Of a DNA stretch of 64,000 nucleotides, positions 11,917-21,058 are shown piece after piece. The translations under genes were made by a program, and so were the position numbers. The stretch comes from Pseudomonas bananamidigenes. Its GTDB lineage: Bacteria > Pseudomonadota > Gammaproteobacteria > Pseudomonadales > Pseudomonadaceae. Within the stretch, counting starts at the first letter, position 1; every line of letters starts with the position of its first letter. The notes under the pieces were generated by a model that saw only the letters and a list, made by a program, of their open reading frames with translations, was not told where the DNA came from and searched no databases. The stretch is from the NCBI RefSeq assembly GCF_001679645.1, contig NZ_LRUN01000022.1, positions 62,001 through 126,000 of the forward strand. Reading direction: 5' to 3'.

Positions 11917-13806
11917 ATGAACAAAAATCTACGCTTCAGCCATAAAATCCTGCTTGCCGCCGCCCTCATCGTCATTGCCGCCTTCGCCTCGTTCACGCTG
12001 TACAACGACTGGCTGCAGCGCAATGCGATTCGCGATGACCTGAACAACTACCTCAACGAAATGGGCGAGGTCACTGCCGACAACATCCAGACCTGGCTCA
12101 GCGGGCGCATCCTGCTGATCGAGAACGCGGCACAGAACATCACCATCAATCCCGAGCCGGCCGCCGTCGCCAGCCTGCTGGAACAAAAAGCCCTGACCTC
12201 GACATTCATGGCGTCCTACCTCGGCGACGCCACCGGGCACTTCACCATTCGTCCGGATGCGAAGATGCCGGACGGTTTCGATCCACGGGTTCGCCCCTGG
12301 TACAAAGGTGCCGAAAGCAGCAGCACCTCGACCCTGACCGAACCCTACATCGACGCGGCCACCGGCCAGACCATCATTTCCATCGCCACCGCCGCGAAAA
12401 AAGCCGGCCAGAGCGTCGGTGTGGTGGGCGGCGACCTGAGCCTGCAAACCCTGATCGACACCCTCAGCGCCCGGGATTTCTCCGGTATGGGCTACGCGTT
12501 CCTGGTCAGCGCCGACGGCAAGATCCTGGTGCACCCGGACAAGGCGCTGGTGATGAAGTCGCTCAAGGAAGCCTACCCGCAGGACACGCCGCGCATCAGC
12601 AGCGATTTCAGTGAAGTCACTGTCGACGGCAAGACCCGCATCGTCACGTTTGCCCCGATCAAGGGCCTGCCGTCGGTGAACTGGTACATCGGCCTGTCGG
12701 TGGACAAGGACAAAGCCTTCTCGATGCTCAGCCAGTTCCGTACCTCGGCCGTTATCGCGACCGTGATTGCGGTGGCGATCATCATCGCCCTGCTCGGCAT
12801 GCTGATCCGTATCCTGATCCAGCCGCTGCATGTCATGACCCGCGCCATGGAAGACATTGCCGACGGCGAAGGCGACCTGACCAAGCGTCTGACCATCCAG
12901 AACCACGATGAATTCGGCGTGCTCGGCACGGCATTCAACCGTTTCGTCGAGCGAATTCACGGTTCGATCCGCGAAGTGTCGTCGGCCACCGGACAAGTCA
13001 ACGAAGTCGCGCTGCGGGTCGTCGCGGCGTCCAACTCGTCGATGTACAACTCCGACCAGCAAGCTTCGCGCACCAACAGCGTGGCGGCGGCGATCAATCA
13101 GCTCGGCGCCGCGGCCCAGGAAATCGCCCGCAACGCAGCCCAAGCCTCGACTCAGGCGAGCGACGCCCGTGGCCTGGCCGAAGACGGCCAGCAAGTGGTG
13201 GATCGCAGCATCAAGGCCATGAACCAACTGTCGAGCATGCTCAGCGCCTCCAGCAGCAACATCGAATCGCTGAACAGCAAGACCGTGAACATCGGCCAGA
13301 TCCTGGAGGTGATCACCAGCATTTCCCAGCAGACCAACCTGCTGGCGCTCAACGCCGCCATCGAAGCAGCGCGGGCCGGTGAGGCCGGTCGCGGTTTTGC
13401 GGTGGTGGCGGACGAAGTGCGCAACCTCGCGCACCGCACTCAGGAATCGGCGCAACAGGTGCAGACCATGATCGAGGAGCTGCAGGTCGGCGCTCGGGAA
13501 TCCGTCAGCACCATGAGCGACAGCCAGCGCCACAGCCAGGACAGCGTGGAAATCGCCAATCTCGCCGGCGAGCGCCTGAACAGCGTGACCCAGCGCATCG
13601 GCGAAATCGACGGCATGAACCAGTCGGTGGCCACCGCGACCGAGGAACAGACCGCCGTGGTCGAGTCGATCAACGTCGATATCACCGAGATCAACACGCT
13701 GAACCAGGAAGGCGTCGAGAACCTGCAGGCGACCTTGCGTGCCTGTTCGGATCTGGAGCAGCAGGCTTCGCGCCTGAAGCAACTGGTCGGCAGCTTCCGC
13801 ATTTAA
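11917..13806 (+). CDS. Methyl-accepting chemotaxis protein with dCACHE sensor
   Basis: A 629-aa chemoreceptor. TM1 is at residues 10-32, a periplasmic double CACHE domain spans about 35-275, TM2 about 278-300, HAMP about 301-355, and the signalling domain runs to the end. The hairpin tip is [21 protein letters not shown]. The ligand pocket has RPWY, YIDA and VVGGDL, the R.WY...Y.D...D set that marks amino-acid-binding dCACHE domains (PctA-like). The position five residues before the motif Arg is Phe instead of the usual Tyr, so specificity may differ. No CheR-binding pentapeptide is visible at the C-terminus (ends LVGSFRI). It is a single-gene unit followed by a hairpin. Confidence 0.93.
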   Translation: MNKNLRFSHKILLAAALIVIAAFASFTLYNDWLQRNAIRDDLNNYLNEMGEVTADNIQTWLSGRILLIENAAQNITINPEPAAVASLLEQKALTSTFMASYLGDATGHFTIRPDAKMPDGFDPRVRPWYKGAESSSTSTLTEPYIDAATGQTIISIATAAKKAGQSVGVVGGDLSLQTLIDTLSARDFSGMGYAFLVSADGKILVHPDKALVMKSLKEAYPQDTPRISSDFSEVTVDGKTRIVTFAPIKGLPSVNWYIGLSVDKDKAFSMLSQFRTSAVIATVIAVAIIIALLGMLIRILIQPLHVMTRAMEDIADGEGDLTKRLTIQNHDEFGVLGTAFNRFVERIHGSIREVSSATGQVNEVALRVVAASNSSMYNSDQQASRTNSVAAAINQLGAAAQEIARNAAQASTQASDARGLAEDGQQVVDRSIKAMNQLSSMLSASSSNIESLNSKTVNIGQILEVITSISQQTNLLALNAAIEAARAGEAGRGFAVVADEVRNLAHRTQESAQQVQTMIEELQVGARESVSTMSDSQRHSQDSVEIANLAGERLNSVTQRIGEIDGMNQSVATATEEQTAVVESINVDITEINTLNQEGVENLQATLRACSDLEQQASRLKQLVGSFRI

Positions 13807-13819
13807 GTCCGATAACCTG

Positions 13820-13853
13820 CCCTCTCCTCCCCGGAGAGGGTCAGGCGCTTTTC
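13820..13853 (+). terminator. Hairpin after the chemoreceptor gene
   Basis: CCCTCTCC at 13820 pairs with GGAGAGGG ending at 13840, an 8-bp stem with a short loop, followed after 8 bases by CTTTTC. The U-tract is weak and displaced, so this is a probable but inefficient terminator 14 bases after the stop. Confidence 0.5.
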
Positions 13854-13934
13854 GCCCCCTGCTCGATCCCGACCGAACATCCCTTCCCGATAAGGGTCAA
13901 CCGAGGGAGATCAACGAGCGGAGGGCCGTTCCAC

Positions 13935-15047
13935 GTGCACATCGCCGACATCACCATGTTTTACGCCCCGGCCAGCGGCGGCGTACGCACCTATCTGGAT
14001 GCCAAGCACCGTCGTCTGGGGCTCAAACCCGGCATTCACCACAGCCTGCTGATCCCTGGCGCGCGTTACGGCGAGCAGGACGGCGTTTACAAGGTTCCCG
14101 CCCCGGCCCTGCCCTTTGGCAAGGGCTACCGTTTTCCGCTGCGACTGGCGCCGTGGCGCAACGTCCTGCACGACTTGCAACCGGATCTGATCGAAGTCGG
14201 TGATCCCTATCTCACGGCTTGGGCGGCGCTGGATGCACGCCGGCAACTGGACGTACCGGTGATCGGCTTTTACCACTCCGATTTGCCGCTGCTGGCGAGC
14301 AACCGCGTGGGCCACTGGGTCACACCGAATGTCGAGGCGTATGTCAGCCGGTTATACGGCAACTTTGACCGGGTGCTGGCGCCAAGCCGGGTGATGGCCG
14401 ACAAGCTGCGCGGTCTGGGCGTGAGCAATGTTTTCGTCCAGCCTCTGGGGGTGGATTTGCAAACCTTTCATCCCGAGGCTCGTGACCCTGGGTTGAAGGC
14501 AGAACTGGGCATTGCCGAAGACGCCCGCCTGCTGATTTTCGCCGGACGCGGCTCCAAAGAGAAAAACCTGCCGGTGCTGCTCAAATGCATGCAGCGCCTC
14601 GGCCCGCGCTATCACTTGCTGCTGGTCGGCTCGGCAATGCCAGCGACGGTTCCCGACAACGTCAGTGTGATCGATGATTTCTGCCCGGCAGCGCAAGTCG
14701 CACGCTTGCTGGCCAGTGCCGACGCCCTGGTGCATGCCGGCGATCAGGAAACCTTCGGCCTGGTGATTCTGGAGGCGATGGCCTGCGGCACACCGGTGGT
14801 CGCAGTGGCGGCCGGAGCCTTCGAGGAAATCGTCAACGACGCCTGCGGTCTGCTCTGTGCACCGAACAATCCACAGGCCATGGCCAATGCCGTACGCGAG
14901 CTGTTCAGCAGAGATCCCGCACGCCTGGGTCGACAGGCGCGCCGGCATGTCGAACGGCATTACGCCTGGGACAGAGTGGTCGACAGCCTGCTGGGCCACT
15001 ATCACGCCGTGCTCGGTGATTCGGCTGCGCAGGTGGCCAATGGCTGA
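13935..15047 (+). CDS. Glycosyltransferase family 4 (GT-B fold)
   Basis: A 370-aa GT-B glycosyltransferase. The N-terminal domain starts MHIADITMFYAPASGGVRTY, the nucleotide-sugar GT4 entry motif with the SGGV loop, and contains DLIEVGDPYLTAW and IGFYHSD. The C-terminal domain has LIFAGRGSKEKN and the donor-binding box HAGDQETFGLVILEAMACG with the E-x7-E pair. It starts with GTG at 13935, preceded by GGAGGG. The donor and acceptor are unknown. It overlaps the next gene by 8 bases and leads a three-gene operon with a DUF2334 protein and a UPF0104 membrane protein. That context suggests synthesis of a glycolipid or a lipid-linked glycan at the inner membrane. Confidence 0.9.
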   Translation: MHIADITMFYAPASGGVRTYLDAKHRRLGLKPGIHHSLLIPGARYGEQDGVYKVPAPALPFGKGYRFPLRLAPWRNVLHDLQPDLIEVGDPYLTAWAALDARRQLDVPVIGFYHSDLPLLASNRVGHWVTPNVEAYVSRLYGNFDRVLAPSRVMADKLRGLGVSNVFVQPLGVDLQTFHPEARDPGLKAELGIAEDARLLIFAGRGSKEKNLPVLLKCMQRLGPRYHLLLVGSAMPATVPDNVSVIDDFCPAAQVARLLASADALVHAGDQETFGLVILEAMACGTPVVAVAAGAFEEIVNDACGLLCAPNNPQAMANAVRELFSRDPARLGRQARRHVERHYAWDRVVDSLLGHYHAVLGDSAAQVANG

Positions 15048-15816
15048 GCGCCTCGAGCGGCCTGCCGTGTTGCTGGTGCTGCACGACGTGGCGCCTTCAA
15101 CATGGGCCGACTATCACGCCTTCGTCGAAGCCGTTGACGGGCTGGGCAACATCCCGATGACGTGGCTGGTGGTACCGGACTTCCATCGACAGGCTGCCGT
15201 GGATGCCCATCCCCGGTTTTACCGGATGCTTGACGAACGTGTGGCCCGCGGTGACGAACTGGCCCTGCACGGCTGTTTCCATGAAGACATCGAGCCCGGT
15301 CCGCGAACCCCGCGAGACTGGTTCATGCGTCGGGTCTACACCCATGAAGGCGAATTTTTTCAGCTGTCCCGGGAAGCCGCGCTGTCCCGCCTTCATCCGG
15401 GCATCGAGCTGTTCCGGCGCCACGACTGGCCACTGCACGGTTTTGTCGCCCCGGCCTGGCTGATGAGCCCAGGCACTCGTCAGGCACTGGGTGAATTGCC
15501 GTTGCGCTACACCAGCGATGCACAGCACCTTTATCACTTGCCGGACTTCATCCCGGTCAAGGCTCCGGGGCTGGTCTGGAGCGCACGCAGTCCCTGGCGT
15601 CGCGGCCTGTCGAAACTGGTCAGCGAACAGCGTGCACAACGCTGGCGCCGGGCACCGGTGATTCGACTAGGCTTGCATCCGGTGGACATGCGCCACCGTT
15701 TTTCCCGGGATTACTGGTGGCAAACCCTTGAACGCCTGCTGGCGGACGGACGACAACCAATGACCAAGATCGACTGGCTGCAGCGACAAGGCACGCAACC
15801 GGAATACCCCGCATGA
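15040..15816 (+). CDS. DUF2334-type polysaccharide deacetylase-like protein
   Basis: A 258-aa protein that starts MAERLERPAVLLVLHDVAP at 15040. The LLVLHDVAP strand carries the first Asp of the NodB/deacetylase metal triad, and ELALHGCFHED supplies the HG..H pair, the usual zinc-binding histidines of family CE4. RLHPGIELFRRHDW and HGFVAPAWLMSP are further conserved blocks (the latter the PAW segment of DUF2334). It probably removes an acetyl or other acyl group from a sugar; the substrate is not known. It overlaps the glycosyltransferase gene by 8 bases and the next gene by 4 (ATGA), so translation is coupled. Confidence 0.85.
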   Translation: MAERLERPAVLLVLHDVAPSTWADYHAFVEAVDGLGNIPMTWLVVPDFHRQAAVDAHPRFYRMLDERVARGDELALHGCFHEDIEPGPRTPRDWFMRRVYTHEGEFFQLSREAALSRLHPGIELFRRHDWPLHGFVAPAWLMSPGTRQALGELPLRYTSDAQHLYHLPDFIPVKAPGLVWSARSPWRRGLSKLVSEQRAQRWRRAPVIRLGLHPVDMRHRFSRDYWWQTLERLLADGRQPMTKIDWLQRQGTQPEYPA

Positions 15817-16811
15817 ATCGCGGCATGCTGTTATTGATCGGCCTGCTGGCCGCAGTGCTGATTCCGGTTCTGCTGGGCGGCGGCGAAACCTGGGGACGCC
15901 TGCAAGCCTTTCCGCTGCACTGGCTGTTGCTCATGTTCGCCATGGTCCTGCTGTGCTGGGGCATCAACACCTTGCGCCTGCGGCTGTTGCTCGGCGACCA
16001 GCGGAACCGGGTCACGCCGCTGAAAAGCCTGGGCGTGGTGATGGCCGCCGAATTCGCCTGGTGCGCCACGCCCGGCGGCAGTGGCGGGCCACTGACCATC
16101 ATGGCGCTGCTGGCCCGCAACGGTGTACGCCCGGCCAGGGGCAGCGCGGTATTCGCCATGGACCAGTTGAGCGATCTGCTGTTTTTCCTCTGTGCCCTGA
16201 GCGGGATTCTGATTTACGCCTTGTTTCAGCATCTGAGCGACCGTATGGAATGGCTGCTGACGGTCAGCGCCGTGTCGTTGTTCGGCGGACTGTTCAGTTG
16301 TGTGTTGGTAGCGCGCTATCACCGCCTGCTGATTCGCTGGAGTGGCCGCCTGCTGGCTCGCCTGAACGTTCAGCCGGGCACGCGGCGACGCTGGGCACGC
16401 AAGCTGCTGCATTTTCTCGCGGCCTTCACCGACGCCCTGAAATTGCCATGGCCGACCCTGATCAAGGTTTTTGCCCTGGCGTGCGTGCATTGGCTGCTGC
16501 GTTACAGCGTGCTGTATCTGGCGTTGCGCGGTTTGGGGGCGGACTTGCAGTGGGCCTGGACCTTTCTGATCCAGATGCTTTCGCTGGGAGCCGGCCAGTT
16601 CAGCCTGCTGCCGGGTGGCGCCGGTGCAGCAGAGTTGACCTCGGCGGCATTGCTGACTCCGATGGTCGGCAAATCCACCGCCGCCGCGGCGATCCTGATC
16701 TGGCGCGTGGTGACCTATTATTTCTATCTGCTGGTCGGTGGCCCGGTGTTTGTGTTGATGCTGGGCCGACCGCTGCTCAAAAAGCTGCTGAGCGTCAGAG
16801 AGGCTTCCTGA
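15813..16811 (+). CDS. UPF0104 / lysylphosphatidylglycerol synthase transmembrane-region protein
   Basis: A 332-aa integral membrane protein with about 8 hydrophobic segments, of the UPF0104 (YbhN-like) family that forms the flippase-like domain of lysyl-PG synthases. Key blocks are WGINTLRLRLLLG, EFAWCATPGGSGGPL (the conserved PGG..G motif), VFAMDQLSDLLFFL and LSLGAGQFSLLPGGAGAAE. The tRNA-dependent catalytic domain of MprF is absent, so a lipid or glycolipid flippase-like role is more likely than aminoacylation. It is the third gene of the operon with the glycosyltransferase and the deacetylase-like gene. Its end overlaps by 17 bases the 3' end of a convergent 58-aa gene. Confidence 0.85.
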   Translation: MNRGMLLLIGLLAAVLIPVLLGGGETWGRLQAFPLHWLLLMFAMVLLCWGINTLRLRLLLGDQRNRVTPLKSLGVVMAAEFAWCATPGGSGGPLTIMALLARNGVRPARGSAVFAMDQLSDLLFFLCALSGILIYALFQHLSDRMEWLLTVSAVSLFGGLFSCVLVARYHRLLIRWSGRLLARLNVQPGTRRRWARKLLHFLAAFTDALKLPWPTLIKVFALACVHWLLRYSVLYLALRGLGADLQWAWTFLIQMLSLGAGQFSLLPGGAGAAELTSAALLTPMVGKSTAAAAILIWRVVTYYFYLLVGGPVFVLMLGRPLLKKLLSVREAS

Positions 16812-16971
16812 CGTCGTCCTGTTCTTCCTGAAGCTGCTCCCACAACTCGGCAGCGCCGGGAAACTCCGTGCCGTCCTCGGGCGTCATGTCATCCGGGTCA
16901 TAGCGGCTCAGGCAGCCCTCACCCAAAGTGGCGGGCGCTTTGGAAGTGGCTTTGTCCAGTGGATCGCTCAT
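16795..16971 (-). CDS. Small conserved hypothetical protein, 58 aa
   Basis: An acidic 58-aa protein (MSDPLDKATSKAPATLGEGC at the N-terminus, ending WEQLQEEQDDVRKPL). GGAG lies 9 bases upstream of the ATG at 16971. The motif SRYDPDDMTPEDG suggests a short, mostly disordered protein. I do not recognise a function. It lies beyond the purU terminator, so it needs its own promoter or read-through. The 3' end overlaps the membrane protein gene on the other strand by 17 bases. Confidence 0.55.
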   Translation of the reverse strand: MSDPLDKATSKAPATLGEGCLSRYDPDDMTPEDGTEFPGAAELWEQLQEEQDDVRKPL

Positions 16972-16995
16972 CGACGTTTTCTCCGGGGCTGAGAC

Positions 16996-17040
16996 AAAAA
17001 AAGGGCCTGGAGCGATTGAACGCCCAGGCCCCTGTTTTTT
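16996..17040 (-). terminator. Strong bidirectional terminator after purU
   Basis: GGGCCTGG at 17003-17010 pairs with CCAGGCCC at 17024-17031. Seven A at 16996-17002 give a U-tract on the minus strand, and six T at 17035-17040 give one on the plus strand. On the minus strand it lies 18 bases beyond the purU stop. Confidence 0.9.
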
Positions 17041-17057
17041 CAACCGCAAAGCTGCGA

Positions 17058-17906
17058 TCAGAACACCACGGTCTTGTTGCCGTGCACCAGCACGCGGTCT
17101 TCCAGGTGATAGCGCAGACCACGGGCCAGCACCATTTTCTCGACGTCACGGCCGAAACGCACCATGTCTTCGATGCTGTCGCTGTGGCTGACACGCACCA
17201 CGTCCTGCTCGATGATCGGACCGGCGTCCAGCTCTTCGGTCACGTAGTGGCAGGTCGCGCCGATCAGCTTCACGCCGCGCAGCGACGCCTGATGATACGG
17301 CTTGGCGCCGACGAACGACGGCAGGAAGCTGTGGTGAATGTTGATGACCTTGTGCGCATATTCGCGGCACATGTCCGGCGGCAGGATCTGCATGTAGCGC
17401 GCCAGCACCACCACGTCGGCATCGTGCTGCTTGACCAGACGCGACACTTCATCAAAAGCCGGTTGCTTGTCCTGCGGATTGACCGGGACGTGGTAATAAG
17501 GAATGCCGTGCCACTCGACCATGCTGCGCAGGTCATCGTGGTTGGAAATCACACAGGAGATCTCGCAATCCAGCTCATCGCTGTGCCAGCGGTGCAACAA
17601 ATCGGCCAGGCAGTGGGATTCGCGGCTGGCCATCAGCACCACACGTTTTTTCTGCTCGGTGTCGGTGATGCGCCAGTCCATCGAGAACTCTTCGGCGATC
17701 GGCGCAAACTTCTCGCGCAATACTTCGATACCGAAAGGCAGTGAGTCGGCACGGATTTCGTGACGCATGAAGAACCAGCCGACCTGATTGTCCGAGTGGT
17801 GGCTCGCTTCGGTGATCCAGCCATTGTGGGCTGCCAGAAAATTACTGACTTTGGCAACGATGCCAACGCGGTCCGGGCAAGAAATCACCAGCCGAAAAGT
17901 GCGCAT
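17058..17906 (-). CDS. purU: Formyltetrahydrofolate deformylase PurU
   Basis: A 282-aa PurU, which hydrolyses 10-formyl-THF to THF and formate, balancing the one-carbon pool and feeding PurT. The N-terminal ACT domain (about 1-80) starts MRTFRLVISCPDRVGIVAKV. The hydrolase domain (about 85-282) resembles GART: LASRESHCLADLL-like segment, SCVISNHDDL, the catalytic region VINIHHSFLPSFVGAKPYHQ (with the Asn/His pair) and GATCHYVTEELDAGPII with the catalytic Asp. The ATG at 17906 gives the normal family length; 12 extra upstream codons are open but unlikely. It is followed by a strong terminator. It runs divergently from mvaT, with 338 bases between the starts. Confidence 0.95.
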   Translation of the reverse strand: MRTFRLVISCPDRVGIVAKVSNFLAAHNGWITEASHHSDNQVGWFFMRHEIRADSLPFGIEVLREKFAPIAEEFSMDWRITDTEQKKRVVLMASRESHCLADLLHRWHSDELDCEISCVISNHDDLRSMVEWHGIPYYHVPVNPQDKQPAFDEVSRLVKQHDADVVVLARYMQILPPDMCREYAHKVINIHHSFLPSFVGAKPYHQASLRGVKLIGATCHYVTEELDAGPIIEQDVVRVSHSDSIEDMVRFGRDVEKMVLARGLRYHLEDRVLVHGNKTVVF

Positions 17907-18244
17907 GAGGGGGAAACTCCAGAACTTCGCAAAGGCGGCCATTCTAGCGACTGCGCCACAAAACTGCAGTATTCATGAGCTCCAGCCCCCGCCGGGACTC
18001 GCTTCAGCTTTTTTGACACAGCCACACGTCAGGATCATGGCGCGACAAACGTCATGTACGAACAGGCGACTGTGAATATTCGTGAAGACTGCATCACATT
18101 ATTTAACTGAACATTCAAATCAGCGCTTTTCGACGTAACTAATTCAAATAAAAAGCCTGGCTAAATGTTTACTTGATGAAACAGCCTGACTATTATTGCC
18201 GCACTGTCCCCTGCCATCGTGCACTCCTACATAAGGTAGTAATC
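17907..18244. promoter_or_regulatory. AT-rich divergent regulatory region of purU and mvaT, with likely mvaT promoter
   Basis: 338 bases between divergent starts. The half next to mvaT (about 18080-18200) is clearly AT-rich compared with its surroundings, as expected for H-NS/MvaT-family autoregulation. A candidate promoter is TTTACT (18168-18173), a 17-base spacer, and TATTAT (18191-18196), about 50 bases before the mvaT ATG. AAGG at 18233 lies about 9 bases before the start. No RNA gene is recognisable. Confidence 0.55.
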
Positions 18245-18622
18245 ATGTCCTTGATCAACGAATATCGCGCCACAGAAGAAGCAATCAAAGAGCTGCAAGC
18301 CCGTTTGAAGAACCTGTCGCAAGACGACAAACTGCAAGCTGAGCTGGAATTCGAAGGCAAACTGCGCACCCTGATGGGTGAATATTCCAAGTCCCTGCGC
18401 GACATCATCGCGCTGCTGGATCCGGATTCCAAAACCAAAGCCCCACGTGGCGCTGCGGTAAAAACTACCGGCACCAAGCGTGCACGCAAAGTTAAACAAT
18501 ACAAAAACCCGCACAACGGCGAAGTCATCGAAACCAAAGGCGGCAACCACAAGACTCTGAAAGAGTGGAAAGCCAAGTGGGGCGCTGACGTGGTTGAAGG
18601 CTGGGCTACCCTGCTGGGCTAA
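18245..18622 (+). CDS. mvaT: H-NS-family nucleoid protein MvaT
   Basis: A 125-aa MvaT (P. aeruginosa MvaT is 124 aa). The N-terminal part is a coiled coil for oligomerisation (MSLINEYRATEEAIKELQAR, about residues 1-60). A lysine-rich linker follows (about 60-85), then the DNA-binding domain with KQYKNPHNGEVIETKGGN and HKTLKEWKAKWG. The R-G-N type 'AT-pincer' contacts are represented by the GGN step and upstream lysine/arginine residues. It silences AT-rich and horizontally acquired genes, which may include the Tc toxin block in this window. The start at 18245 is preceded by AAGG. It is a single-gene unit with its own terminator. Confidence 0.97.
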   Translation: MSLINEYRATEEAIKELQARLKNLSQDDKLQAELEFEGKLRTLMGEYSKSLRDIIALLDPDSKTKAPRGAAVKTTGTKRARKVKQYKNPHNGEVIETKGGNHKTLKEWKAKWGADVVEGWATLLG

Positions 18623-18660
18623 GCCGCAGCTCCCGTCGCAGAGCACCTGCGACAACAGGA

Positions 18661-18687
18661 AACGCCAGCATTCGCTGGCGTTTTTTT
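18661..18687 (+). terminator. Rho-independent terminator of mvaT
   Basis: AACGCCAGC (18661-18669), loop ATTC, GCTGGCGTT, then a run of T to 18687. It is a compact, strong terminator between convergent mvaT and sbcB. Confidence 0.92.
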
Positions 18688-18721
18688 ATGCCTGTCATTC
18701 ATGTGGCAGACATGTTCGATT

Positions 18722-20152
18722 TCAAAGATTCAAACGTTTGCGTAATGCCTGGACATAGTTCTGCCATTCAACAAGCACCTCACTCTGCGTCGGTGTCGCA
18801 TTTAGCAACCATTGCTCCACCGCCTCTGCAAAAGAATCCAGGGTATTAGGGGCGCCCCATTCAGGGTCGGACAAGCGTTGCCGGCAAAAGACTTTCCAGC
18901 GTTCTTGCTCTTCGAAATTCAACGTATCCGGAAAGTTACGCGCTCGATATCGAAACAACAATTCAGGCAAACGTTCGTCATCGAACAGCCAATGTTCTCG
19001 TGCCAATTGCACAGGATCTGCCGTCCTCACTTGCTCACATAATCGCCGGTCACGATCACCGATAAATCCGTCGTACAACTGTTGTTCGGGATCTTCACTC
19101 GGGGTGAAATCTTCGCTGGCATAAATCGCCGGGATCTTATCTTTCCAAACTTGCTGTGCGTCACTTAGTCGCAATGCTCGGGCCTGATAAAGCGCCATGT
19201 CCAGCCCCAGACGCTGCTGATCTTCGACACGCAACACCGACAGCGGCGCGACCACCGGGCACTTGTTGATGTGAATCAGCTTGAGCGGCACCGGCAGTTC
19301 ACCCTCGGCCAGCTCGTCGCGACGGGTATACAGCCGCTGACGCAAGGTCTGCGCATCCAGGTCGAGCAGGCCCTGCGGGTCCAGATGCAGATCACAGACA
19401 ATCAGCGCGTTCCTGTTGCGCGGGTGCCAGGCCAGCGGCAGCACCACACCGACAAAACTGCGCGCCGCCGAGAACCGTCCGGAAATGTGCACCATCGGTT
19501 GCAACAGACGAATCTGGTCCAGGACCTTCTGTTTGCTGCGCAGCTGAAACAGCCAGTCGTACAAACGGGGCTGCTTCTCGCGGATCAATCGGGCCAGGGC
19601 GATGGTGGCGCGCACGTCCGACAAGGCTTCGTGGGCGTTGCCGTGATCGATGCCATTGGCGGCGGTCAGGCGTTCGAGCTTGAGCGTGACCCTGCCTTCG
19701 TCATCGGTGGGCCAGACCAGTCCGTCGGGACGCAACGCACAGGCGGCACGCACCACATCGATCAGGTCCCAGCGACTGTTGCCGCCCTGCCATTCACGGG
19801 CGTAGGGATCGAAAAAATTCCGGTACAGGCTGTAGCGGGTCATCTCGTCGTCGAAGCGCAAGGTGTTGTAGCCAGCACCACAAGTGCCGGGCGCGGCGAG
19901 TTGGGCGTGGACCCGGGTCATGAAGTCGGCCTCGCTCAAACCCTGTTCGGCAAGACGGCTCGGGGTGATGCCGGTGATTGCGCACGCCGCCGGGTGCGGC
20001 AGGATATCTTCGCTGGGCTGGCAGTAAAGATTGACCGGTTCGTCGATTTCGTTGAGATCGTGGTCGGTGCGGATACCCGCCACCTGTAACGGGCGGTCAC
20101 ATCGGGGATTGATGCCGGTGGTTTCGTAGTCGTACCAGAAGATGGAAGTCAC
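18722..20152 (-). CDS. sbcB: Exodeoxyribonuclease I (SbcB/XonA)
   Basis: A 476-aa single-strand-specific 3'-5' exonuclease I. The DEDDh active site is clear: FWYDYETTG (Asp8, Glu10), GYNTLRFDDEMTRYSLYRNFF (the Asp in the Exo II motif), and HEALSDVRATI (His and Asp of Exo III). SH3-like and helical SSB-binding regions follow, to the C-terminus YVQALRKRLNL. It works in recombination and mismatch repair in the cytoplasm. The length agrees with the E. coli enzyme (475). It converges with mvaT; its upstream region (20153-20332) is shared with the divergent RDD operon. Confidence 0.96.
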   Translation of the reverse strand: MTSIFWYDYETTGINPRCDRPLQVAGIRTDHDLNEIDEPVNLYCQPSEDILPHPAACAITGITPSRLAEQGLSEADFMTRVHAQLAAPGTCGAGYNTLRFDDEMTRYSLYRNFFDPYAREWQGGNSRWDLIDVVRAACALRPDGLVWPTDDEGRVTLKLERLTAANGIDHGNAHEALSDVRATIALARLIREKQPRLYDWLFQLRSKQKVLDQIRLLQPMVHISGRFSAARSFVGVVLPLAWHPRNRNALIVCDLHLDPQGLLDLDAQTLRQRLYTRRDELAEGELPVPLKLIHINKCPVVAPLSVLRVEDQQRLGLDMALYQARALRLSDAQQVWKDKIPAIYASEDFTPSEDPEQQLYDGFIGDRDRRLCEQVRTADPVQLAREHWLFDDERLPELLFRYRARNFPDTLNFEEQERWKVFCRQRLSDPEWGAPNTLDSFAEAVEQWLLNATPTQSEVLVEWQNYVQALRKRLNL

Positions 20153-20332
20153 GGGCGGTTCCTGAACTGAAGATCGGCAAAGTCTAGGCGTTCGACCGTC
20201 GTCGCGGCCAGCACGGCATCATTCAGGCACATTTGCCTGAGCGAAGGGCGATACATAGTTATGTCGTTTCCCCCCGTGAGGCTGCTAGCATCGGATTCAC
20301 TCGCATCCCGATCCGGCAACATCAGGTAGCCC

Positions 20333-21058
20333 ATGCTCGAGACCACAGCACCGCCAGGGAAAGCAACGCTGACACCGCCGCTGGACACACGGCATCAGGT
20401 CGAAACGCCGGAAGGCATCGACCTGCCGCTGCGTCCCGCCGGCCTGATGGTGCGCGCCGTGGCGTTCACCATCGATCTGGTATTCCGCGGACTGATCCTG
20501 GGGCTGCTGTTCATGCTGCTGGCCCTTCTCGGCCAACTGGGCATTGGCCTGGGCTCGCTGCTGCTGTTCGCGGTGAGCTGGTGGTACATGGTGTTGTTCG
20601 AAGTGCTGCGCCAGGGGCGCTCGCCGGGCAAGCAATGGATGGGTTTGCGGGTGGTGCACGACGACGGCACGCCGGTCGGCTGGTCGGCCTCGCTGCTGCG
20701 CAATCTGCTGCGTTTCGTCGATCTGATGCCGTTCGGCTATTTCCTCGGCGCCCTCAGTTGCCTGCAACATCCTGCGTTCAAACGCCTCGGTGACATCGCG
20801 GCCGGTACGCTGGTGGTCTACAGCGAGCGTCCGCTCAAGCGTCCGTCATTGCCTGATGCCGAGCCTCGTCGCTCCCCGGTCCCGCTTACCCTGATCGAAC
20901 AACGCGCCCTGCTCGCCTTTGCCGAGCGTCAGGGTGAACTGTCGACCGCGCGGGTCAATGAACTCGCGGCGCTGCTGGCCCAGCCACTGCACATCAGCGC
21001 ACCGAAAGCCGTCGGCGAACTCAATGGCATCGCCCGTGGCCTGCTGGGGCCGACATGA
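20333..21058 (+). CDS. RDD family membrane protein
   Basis: A 241-aa protein. The RDD domain spans about residues 33-170: RPAGLMVRAVAFTIDLVFRG (a variant of the R.xAy.iD motif), two hydrophobic helices with LLLFAVSWWYMVLFEVLRQG, then SPGKQWMGLRVV and FKRLGDIAAGTLVVY, which are conserved in the family. The last 70 residues form a soluble tail. RDD proteins are usually small membrane proteins of unknown transport or accessory function. It leads a six-gene operon and overlaps the next gene by ATGA, so the operon's products probably work together at the inner membrane. Confidence 0.88.
   Translation: MLETTAPPGKATLTPPLDTRHQVETPEGIDLPLRPAGLMVRAVAFTIDLVFRGLILGLLFMLLALLGQLGIGLGSLLLFAVSWWYMVLFEVLRQGRSPGKQWMGLRVVHDDGTPVGWSASLLRNLLRFVDLMPFGYFLGALSCLQHPAFKRLGDIAAGTLVVYSERPLKRPSLPDAEPRRSPVPLTLIEQRALLAFAERQGELSTARVNELAALLAQPLHISAPKAVGELNGIARGLLGPT

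Noticed and set aside
11929..13782. 617-codon open frame antisense to the chemoreceptor
   Set aside because: Shadow of a strong MCP coding frame.
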